Positions 41,752 through 46,715 of a DNA stretch of 46,715 nt are shown piece after piece. The first letter of the stretch is position 1; every line of letters begins with the position of its first letter. The notes beneath the pieces are model-generated. The model was not told where the DNA came from. It saw only the letters and a program-made list of their open reading frames with translations, and did not search any database. The stretch comes from an uncultured Clostridia bacterium. Lineage in GTDB: Bacteria > Bacillota > Clostridia > Christensenellales > Aristaeellaceae. The position numbers and the translations under genes are program-made. The stretch is taken from contig CAKUFG010000022.1 of the NCBI GenBank assembly GCA_934647235.1, positions 1-46,715 on the forward strand, given 5' to 3'.

Positions 41752-43062
41752 TCACTCGCGCTTCATCTGCGCCAGCTCCACCATCTGCTGCGCCATCACC
41801 TTCAGGCGGTCCTTGAGCTTATGGATGCAGAACATCTCGTTGCAGTAGCCGCACACGATATCCTCGGCAAATGTACGGCAGGTGGGCGAGCCGCAGGAGC
41901 CGCAGTCATAGCCGGGCAGCTCCTGCAAGATCTGGTTGATGCGCTCCATCTTATCCAGCGCCACGGTGATATCGCTGTCCAGCTGGATAGCGCTGTTGGG
42001 CAGGATGGGCGCGTCCATATACAGCGGATACTTGGTCATCATCGAGGCCGGCACGCTCTGCGCCGGGCGGTCGGGGCACTTCTGGCGGGCGTTATCCACC
42101 AGCTTGCGGATGGCGTTCTTGGCCACATAGTTGTTTTCAAAGGTCAGCGGGCCGCCCACGCAGCCGCCCGTGCAGGCGTTGCCCTCAAAGAACACCAGGT
42201 CGCTGAGCTTGTTGTTTTCAATTTCCTCAAGCACGCGGCTGCAGTTGTCAATGCCGTCCACCACCAGCGAGTTATCCGGGCACACCGCCTTGGCCTCGCC
42301 GTTGGAGGCCGCCCAGCCGATGCCATAGGAGGTCGCCTCGGCCTCCACATCCTCCGCGCTCTGCGAAATATAGGGGCGCAGCAGGCCGTAAATTTCCATC
42401 ATGGAGATGGCCCCGTCCACGCAGGATTTCTGCTGGCCGATGGGCGAGCGGATGGCCGTCATCTTGGCCGGGCAGGGGGTGATAAAAAACACGCCCACAT
42501 CGGCAGGATCGCAGCTATGCTTTTTGCAGAATTCCGTGCGCGCGATCATCGCCGCCACCTCCATGGGCTGGCGGACGTCCACAATGTGGGGAATCAGATC
42601 GGGAAAGCGCACCTGAATCAGGCGCACCACCGCCGGGCAGGCGGAGGAGATCAGCGGCCGGGGCAGGTTGGGCTCGCGCAGCTTCTGGGCGATGGCGCGG
42701 CTGACGATATCCGCCCCGCGCGCCACCTCAAACACATCGTCGAAGCCGATTTTTTTCAGTGCCGACAGCACCGGCTGCACGCTTTGCAGGTTGCGGAACT
42801 GCCCGTACAGCGAGGGCGCGGGCAGGGCGATGGCATAGCGGAAGGCCTTGATGGTATCAAATTTATCGGTCACGGCCACCTTGGCGTGATAATCGCAGAT
42901 GCGGATGCACTCGCCGCAGTCAATGCAGCGCTCAGCGATGATATGCGCGCGGCCGTCGCGCACGCGGATGGCCTCGGTAGGGCAGTGCATCAGGCAGTTG
43001 GTGCAGCCCTTGCAGCGGCTTTTATCCAGCTGCACAGAATGATAACGCTTGGGAGCATCCAT
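41752..43062 (-). CDS. Sensory-type [FeFe]-hydrogenase-like protein (HydS-like)
   Basis: 436-residue iron-sulphur protein. N-terminal two [4Fe-4S] ferredoxin motifs (C17-C20-C23-C27 and C46-C49-C52-C56). Then the hydrogenase large-subunit domain: SSACPAVV (C142), TPCPAK (C197), NACTGGCVGG (C297, C301) supply the four H-cluster [4Fe-4S] ligands. The cysteine used for proton transfer in catalytic enzymes (first C of TSCCP) is A141 here. C-terminal DCGSCGSPTCRTF..C (C388, C391, C396, C405) is an additional 4Fe-4S domain. This pattern fits group C/D sensory hydrogenases, not catalytic HydA. 44 bp after the HATPase gene. Confidence 0.85.
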   Translation of the reverse strand: MDAPKRYHSVQLDKSRCKGCTNCLMHCPTEAIRVRDGRAHIIAERCIDCGECIRICDYHAKVAVTDKFDTIKAFRYAIALPAPSLYGQFRNLQSVQPVLSALKKIGFDDVFEVARGADIVSRAIAQKLREPNLPRPLISSACPAVVRLIQVRFPDLIPHIVDVRQPMEVAAMIARTEFCKKHSCDPADVGVFFITPCPAKMTAIRSPIGQQKSCVDGAISMMEIYGLLRPYISQSAEDVEAEATSYGIGWAASNGEAKAVCPDNSLVVDGIDNCSRVLEEIENNKLSDLVFFEGNACTGGCVGGPLTFENNYVAKNAIRKLVDNARQKCPDRPAQSVPASMMTKYPLYMDAPILPNSAIQLDSDITVALDKMERINQILQELPGYDCGSCGSPTCRTFAEDIVCGYCNEMFCIHKLKDRLKVMAQQMVELAQMKRE

Positions 43063-43106
43063 GATGTTTAATTCCCTTTCATAGCAGCGTCATAGCGTAT
43101 GGATAT

Positions 43107-43532
43107 TTATTGCAGACAGAAGCTCATTTCAATCGTCGTGCCCACGCCCACCGCGCTTTCAATGGCAAACTGATCGGCGTTGCGCTTCATATTGGGCAGG
43201 CCCATGCCCGCGCCGAAGCCCAGGCTGCGGGCCTCCTCATTGGCGGTGGAATAGCCCTCGCGCATGGCCAGCTCCACATCCGGGATGCCCGGCCCCACAT
43301 CGCGCGATACCAGCCGCACGCGGTCGGGCTCCACCTCCAAGGTCAGCACGCCGCCGCGGGAGTGGATTACCAGGTTCAGTTCCACCTCATAGCTGGCCAC
43401 GGCCACGCGGCGCAGCACCATGCTGGACACGCCCAGCTGCTTGAGCCTGCGCTTGATATCGGCCGAGGCCTCGCCCGCGCGGGTATAATCCTCGGCGGCG
43501 ACGGGATATTCCTGATGAATCAAGGCCGTCAT
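43107..43532 (-). CDS. RsbW/SpoIIAB-like ATP-binding protein
   Basis: 141-residue HATPase_c protein without a histidine-kinase dimerisation domain. N-box E51-L-N53, G1 box DVGPGIPD near 78-85, G2 box GFGAGMGLPNMKR at 105-117. It resembles anti-sigma factor kinases and the ATP-binding proteins that accompany Rex/hydrogenase clusters in Clostridia. The start overlaps the DRTGG stop by 4 nt (ATGA). Partner protein unknown. Confidence 0.87.
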   Translation of the reverse strand: MTALIHQEYPVAAEDYTRAGEASADIKRRLKQLGVSSMVLRRVAVASYEVELNLVIHSRGGVLTLEVEPDRVRLVSRDVGPGIPDVELAMREGYSTANEEARSLGFGAGMGLPNMKRNADQFAIESAVGVGTTIEMSFCLQ

Positions 43533-43903
43533 TTCTGCGCCTCGTTTTCCGGCCATTCGATGGGCACGCCGCGCAGCCCGGCCTGATACAGAAGCCCGCA
43601 GGCGGTAAAGGCGGTCTCGCTGGTGGTCATCACCACCAGGCCCTGCTCCTGCGCCTGCTCCAGCAGATCCTCGCCGGGCACCTTGCCGCGGGCGAACACC
43701 AGGCACTTGAGATCCAGCATGTCCGCCGTGCGCAGCACATGATGGTTGGTAAGGCCGGTGATCAGCACGGTTTTTTCATTTACAAAGGCCAGCACGTCGC
43801 TCATCAGATCCGAGCAGCAGGCCGTATACACGGGAGTAGCCAGGCGCTCCTCCCCGCACAGCACGCGGGCGTGCAGCACGTTTACCATATCCGCAATTGT
43901 CAT
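43529..43903 (-). CDS. DRTGG-domain protein
   Basis: 124-residue small-molecule-binding-type domain. The N-terminus MTIADMVNVLHARVLCGEE is followed by VYTACCSDLMSDVLAFVNEKTVLITGLTNHHVLRTADMLDLKCLVFARGK, the pattern of DRTGG domains in hydrogenase-associated clusters. The exact DRTGG signature is not conserved. AAAGGA lies 7 nt before ATG. First gene of the sensory operon, translationally coupled to the HATPase. Confidence 0.82.
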   Translation of the reverse strand: MTIADMVNVLHARVLCGEERLATPVYTACCSDLMSDVLAFVNEKTVLITGLTNHHVLRTADMLDLKCLVFARGKVPGEDLLEQAQEQGLVVMTTSETAFTACGLLYQAGLRGVPIEWPENEAQK

Positions 43904-43992
43904 CGTTTTTTCCTTTCACGCGATTGTCGAAAGCGCAAATTTGTCAAAGTTCGTGCTTTCGGCGATAGATTATTCCATCTTTCATCCTACTA

Positions 43993-44021
43993 ACTATATA
44001 AAAAATATGCCCTTCTGTCAA
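43993..44021 (-). promoter_or_regulatory. Promoter of the DRTGG-HATPase-hydrogenase operon
   Basis: Minus-strand TTGACA (44016-44021), 17 bp, TATAGT (43993-43998). The -35 lies in the loop of the rex terminator. Confidence 0.75.
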
Positions 44022-44035
44022 TAAGAAAGGCATAT
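44000..44035 (-). terminator. Terminator of rex
   Basis: ATATGCCCTTCT (44005-44016) and AGAAAGGCATAT (44024-44035) pair with one wobble, 7-nt loop. The minus strand continues TTTTTT. Confidence 0.8.
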
Positions 44036-44063
44036 AATTTTCGATATAATCTTATCGAAGCGC

Positions 44064-44726
44064 TTACGCTTCCTCCGGGCCGGTGCGCATGGTCTTGGCC
44101 AGGCGGTTGGACAGCAGCGCGAAGGACACGGCCATATCCTCATTCTGCACCAGCGTGCCCTCGGGCACATACAGATGCACATGGGCGAAATTCCAGATGG
44201 CCTTGCACCCGGCGGCAACCAGCTGATCGCACACATCCTGCGCGTACTGCGCGGGGGTGGTGATGATGCCGATGGGGATGTTGTTCTGCTGGCACACGAT
44301 GGGCAGCATATCCATGCCGTATACCGGGCAGCCATGAATGCTGCTGCCCTGCAAATCGGGATTGCTGTCAAAGGCGGCGGCAATCTTGAGCCCGTAGTGC
44401 GCAAACTCGCCATAGCTCAGCAGCGCCTGCCCCAGATGGCCCGCGCCCACCAGCACGGCCACATTGGCGTTATCATAGCCCAGAAAATGCTGGATATCCT
44501 CGATCAACCCATGCACGCAGAAGCCCACGCGCGGCTTGCCGGGCTGGCTGCTGACGGCGGCCAGATCCTTGCGCACCTGCACCTCGTAAATGCCCAGCGA
44601 ATCGGCAATGGCGGCGGCAGGCACATAGGGGGTATTGCCGGCCTCCAGCTCCTTGAGGTATTTAAGATAATAAGGAAGGCGCTTTACGCCCTGCACGGAT
44701 AATTCGCGCGTGTCTTTTTCCGCCAC
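44064..44726 (-). CDS. rex: Redox-sensing transcriptional repressor Rex
   Basis: NADH/NAD+-responsive repressor of fermentation genes. 220 residues from a GTG at 44726 (AAGGAGG 11 nt upstream); an in-frame ATG much further upstream would add 57 residues through the promoter. N-terminal winged helix: KRLPYYLKYLKELEAGNTPYVPAAAIADSLGIYEVQVRKDLAAVS. Rossmann motif VAVLVGAGHLGQALLSY, then AAFDSNPDLQG and GIITTPAQYAQDVCDQLV. C-terminal swapped helix present. Stands directly upstream of the sensory hydrogenase operon, as in other Clostridia. Confidence 0.94.
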   Translation of the reverse strand: MAEKDTRELSVQGVKRLPYYLKYLKELEAGNTPYVPAAAIADSLGIYEVQVRKDLAAVSSQPGKPRVGFCVHGLIEDIQHFLGYDNANVAVLVGAGHLGQALLSYGEFAHYGLKIAAAFDSNPDLQGSSIHGCPVYGMDMLPIVCQQNNIPIGIITTPAQYAQDVCDQLVAAGCKAIWNFAHVHLYVPEGTLVQNEDMAVSFALLSNRLAKTMRTGPEEA

Positions 44727-44782
44727 GGTAAGAAAAACCTCCTTTTGCCGAACTTTCGGGAAGGTATGAAATGCTTGGATAT

Positions 44783-44811
44783 AGTATACCAAATTTTTTG
44801 TATAAAGGCAA
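44783..44811 (-). promoter_or_regulatory. Promoter of rex
   Basis: Minus-strand TTGCCT (44806-44811), 17 bp, TATACT (44783-44788). No Rex operator of the TTGTTAANNNNTTAACAA type was found here. Confidence 0.65.
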
Positions 44812-44870
44812 TCGATAAAAGGCGATTTATTGCAAAAACCTGGGGCTTTTCGCATTAAATCGTTATTAAA

Positions 44871-44916
44871 ATTAAAAAGCATCCGCGCCTCCGCCAAAAA
44901 ACGGAAGCGCGGATGC
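44871..44916 (-). terminator. Terminator of the recA operon
   Basis: GCATCCGCGC (44879-44888) pairs with GCGCGGATGC (44907-44916) with an inner CCG/CGG. The minus strand continues TTTTTAATTTT. Confidence 0.88.
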
Positions 44917-44933
44917 GCACGACGCAGCGCTTA

Positions 44934-44979
44934 TTACTCGATATCTTCGAACTCAGATTCCGGCATTTCAGGCGCGGGA
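44934..44979 (-). repeat. Direct repeat, copy of the recA 3' end
   Basis: 46 bp with 44 matches to 45186-45231, the final 15 codons of recA including the stop. Confidence 0.95.
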
Positions 44980-45185
44980 ACACCGCAGCGGCTCTTTTCC
45001 GCCGCCTCTGGCGGCATTTTAATCCGGAGCGGCGACATGTGCGGCGCGAGGAGAAAATTTCCGAAGGAGGTTTCCTCCGAAAGGAAATTTTCATTCCTAT
45101 CAGATTTTCTGCCCGCGCTGCTTTGCAGCGCAAGAAAATCTGCAGTCCCGATGAAAGTCTGCTTCAGCTGACTTTCATCGGCCAT
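44934..45185 (-). CDS. Hairpin-encoded small ORF ending in a copy of the RecA tail
   Basis: 83 codons that start at the ATG joined to the recA stop codon (TAAATG) and end in a double stop. The last 14 residues, PAPEMPESEFEDIE, are identical to the RecA C-terminus. The 46 bp at 44934-44979 match 45186-45231 with two differences, both synonymous. The repeat period is 252 bp, exactly 84 codons. Residues about 1-60 are encoded by three compound hairpins (45053-45092, 45101-45142, 45150-45179) and a fourth GC hairpin (45001-45015). No known domain. Either a small protein translated by stop-start coupling or an element that inserted at the recA 3' end. Confidence 0.6.
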   Translation of the reverse strand: MADESQLKQTFIGTADFLALQSSAGRKSDRNENFLSEETSFGNFLLAPHMSPLRIKMPPEAAEKSRCGVPAPEMPESEFEDIE

Positions 45186-46274
45186 TTACTCGATATCTTC
45201 AAACTCGGATTCCGGCATTTCAGGCGCGGGATCCTCGTCCTGGGGTACCTCTACCGCCTGGAAGGTGGCGCGGATGGCGTTTTCCACTTCCTCGCGCATT
45301 TCAGGATGATCCTTCAGGTACTGGCGGGTGTTCTCGCGGCCCTGGGCAATGCGCTCGTCCTTATAGCTGAACCACGCGCCGCTCTTATGGATGATATCGC
45401 GCTCCACGGCCATATCAAGGATGGTTCCCTCGCGGCTGATGCCCTCGCCATAGAGCAGATCGAACTCCGCCGTGCGGAAGGGCGGAGCCACCTTGTTCTT
45501 AACCACCTTGATCTTGGTGCGGTTGCCGATGACGGTGGGGCCGTTCTTGAGCTGCTCGCCGCGGCGCACATCCAGGCGCACGGAGGAGTAGAACTTCAGC
45601 GCGCGGCCGCCGGTGGTGACCTCGGGGTTGCCGTACATCACGCCCACCTTTTCACGCAGCTGGTTGATAAAGATCACGATGGCGTTGGTCTTATTGACCA
45701 CGCCGGCCAGTTTGCGCAGCGCCTGGCTCATCAGGCGAGCCTGCAGGCCGACGAAGCTGTCGCCCATCTCGCCGTCGATTTCGGCGCGCGGCACCAGCGC
45801 GGCCACGGAGTCCACCACCACGATATCCACCGCGCCTGAGCGCACCAGCGCCTCGCAGATTTCCAGCGCGTCCTCGCCGGTGGAGGGCTGGCTGACGTAA
45901 AGCTCGTCAATGTTCACGCCCAGCTTTTTGGCATAGTCGGGATCCAGCGCGTGCTCGGCGTCGATAAAGGCCGCGATGCCGCCGCGCTTCTGTGACTCGG
46001 CCACGATATGCAGGGCCACCGTGGTTTTACCCGAGGATTCGGGGCCGTAGATCTCGATGATACGGCCCTTGGGGATGCCGCCCACGCCCAAGGCCAGATC
46101 CAGCTCCAGGCAGCCGGTGGGCACCACGTCCACCTTCATGTGCGCCTGCTCGCCCAGCTTCATCACGGTACCCTTGCCAAACTGCTTTTCCAGCGAGGCC
46201 AGCGTGGTCTCTAGCGCCTTGGCGCGATCGTCCATCAGTTTCGCGTTCTTTGCTTCGTCTGCTTTCTTGGCCAT
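45186..46274 (-). CDS. recA: Recombinase RecA
   Basis: ATP-dependent strand exchange and LexA co-protease. 362 residues. Walker A GPESSGKTT (about 76-84), GGIAAFIDAEHALDPDYAKKLGVN, Walker B DIVVVDSVAALVP, L1 loop EIDGEMGDSFVGLQARLMSQALRKL, IFINQLREKVGVMYGNPEVTTGGRALKFY, and an acidic C-terminal tail QDEDPAPEMPESEFEDIE. AAGGAG lies 10 nt before ATG. No LexA box (GAACNNNNGTTC) is visible upstream. The stop codon directly abuts the ATG of a hairpin-rich ORF that repeats the tail. Confidence 0.98.
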   Translation of the reverse strand: MAKKADEAKNAKLMDDRAKALETTLASLEKQFGKGTVMKLGEQAHMKVDVVPTGCLELDLALGVGGIPKGRIIEIYGPESSGKTTVALHIVAESQKRGGIAAFIDAEHALDPDYAKKLGVNIDELYVSQPSTGEDALEICEALVRSGAVDIVVVDSVAALVPRAEIDGEMGDSFVGLQARLMSQALRKLAGVVNKTNAIVIFINQLREKVGVMYGNPEVTTGGRALKFYSSVRLDVRRGEQLKNGPTVIGNRTKIKVVKNKVAPPFRTAEFDLLYGEGISREGTILDMAVERDIIHKSGAWFSYKDERIAQGRENTRQYLKDHPEMREEVENAIRATFQAVEVPQDEDPAPEMPESEFEDIE

Positions 46275-46315
46275 GTGCGGTATCTCCTTATATCATTAAA
46301 GTTTTGAAGTTTCGT

Positions 46316-46715
46316 AAGAACGAAGAGGGACGTTTCTTTCTTGAGTCAAGAAAGAAACGAAGAACCTGTGTATGACGTAAAAGTCAATTGGGTTAGGCTG
46401 GGCGTGGCCCTGGCCACCCCCGTGGCAGGGAAAATTCGCGTGTCCGGATCGGCGCAAGCGCCATCCGTCCCCTTGAATTTTTCCCCTTCGGTCGTGCTGC
46501 GCACGCCCTGCGCTGATCTGCGATCAGCGTGCCACGAGGGCGATGGTTGGGTGCAGTTGTCGTTCGTATCTATTTGCGATTGTTGGATAGAACGGCCACC
46601 AAAAGGCTTCTCCTTGAGGAGAAGCTGTCAGGCTTGTCCTGACTGATGAGGCGCGTAATCCGCCGCTGCCTGTGGCAGATATAGGCGGATGCAGCGCCAA
46701 TGAGGCAACGAGTTT
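46316..46715. repeat. Composite repeat block D-C-A upstream of recA
   Basis: Family-D palindrome at 46331-46359 (14-bp arms CGTTTCTTTCTTGA / TCAAGAAAGAAACG), family-C copy 5 (46428-46539), and a family-A element starting about 46603 that is cut by the window end. The order D-C-A repeats that of the left half of the block at 38985-39945. No gene seen. Confidence 0.8.
46428..46539 (-). repeat. Family-C element, copy 5
   Basis: 112 bp; one terminus CCCCGTGGCA is intact, the other is CCTCGTGGCA on the minus strand. Outer module like copy 2, inner hairpin like copy 4. Confidence 0.8.

Noticed and set aside
43533..43706. Longer start for the HATPase gene (58 extra codons)
   Set aside because: The extension lies inside the DRTGG gene in another frame and has Gly/Ala/Arg-rich nonsense; the ATGA overlap start is preferred.
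44727..44900. Rex operator in front of rex
   Set aside because: No TTGTTAANNNNTTAACAA-like palindrome could be found; only a promoter is supported.
46275..46330. LexA (SOS) box upstream of recA
   Set aside because: CGTTCTTACGAAAC is seen on the minus strand, but it does not fit GAACNNNNGTTC; no acceptable site.

Overview
The window looks like chromosomal DNA of a fairly GC-rich, probably gut-associated member of the Clostridia (Bacillota). Evidence for this: an hrcA-grpE-dnaK operon behind a perfect CIRCE operator, a BofA-family protein, a TIGR04086-type membrane protein, a Rex-DRTGG-HATPase-[FeFe]-hydrogenase-like sensory cluster, AAGGAGG-type ribosome binding sites, YesM/YesN regulators with a carbohydrate ABC importer, and a very large load of intergenic palindromic repeats. 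No phage, plasmid, transposase or CRISPR genes were seen.

Layout. 1-427: tandem repeat elements. 428-4225: heat-shock operon hrcA-grpE-dnaK (minus strand), with a repeat element wedged between grpE and dnaK and no dnaJ downstream. 4265-5360: trmO and a Dabb-domain gene. 5364-12980: carbohydrate operon (two permeases, a binding protein, a GH35/42-like hydrolase and a YicI-type GH31 alpha-xylosidase). 13155-14558: MATE exporter. 14710-17895: YesN/YesM-type two-component system. 17915-20056: SSB-like protein, polysaccharide deacetylase, small membrane protein. 20150-20760: repeats. 20780-22870: secreted cysteine-repeat protein with a long leader that contains a 19-codon upstream ORF. 23076-23226: tRNA-Ala(GGC). 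23227-24200: repeats. 24218-25919: TRIC-type channel gene and a divergent LysR regulator. 25925-26506: repeats. 26510-29409: nagB, glmM and a left-handed beta-helix protein (amino-sugar metabolism). 29512-31959: polar amino-acid ABC importer. 31899-33255: tsaC/Sua5 and convergent bofA. 33306-37375: 1313-residue surface protein with nine Big_2 and six SH3 domains. 37552-38912: GH29 alpha-L-fucosidase with a palindrome inside its promoter. 38985-39945: nested inverted-repeat block. 39990-41628: two uncharacterised genes (propeller-like, LRR-like). 41752-44811: sensory hydrogenase-like protein, HATPase, DRTGG, Rex. 44871-46274: recA with an in-frame hairpin-rich ORF that ends in a second copy of the RecA tail. 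46316-46715: repeats.

How the parts fit together. The GH31, GH35-like and GH29 enzymes with the ABC importer and YesM/YesN would suit breakdown of xylosylated, galactosylated and fucosylated plant oligosaccharides such as xyloglucan fragments (inference). Rex, DRTGG, HATPase and the hydrogenase-like protein suggest redox/H2-responsive control of fermentation. TsaC and TrmO act at different steps of tRNA position-37 threonylcarbamoyladenosine metabolism.

Most unusual signals: (1) the 252-bp in-frame unit after recA, made largely of compound hairpins and closed by a 46-bp copy of the recA 3' end; (2) a 908-bp segment at 39004-39911 bounded by 134-bp inverted repeats with one mismatch, with further repeat families nested inside; (3) a 112-127-bp element family with CCCCGTGGCA termini whose inner hairpin modules are shuffled between copies; (4) a terminator with a promoter embedded in it between rex and the DRTGG gene.
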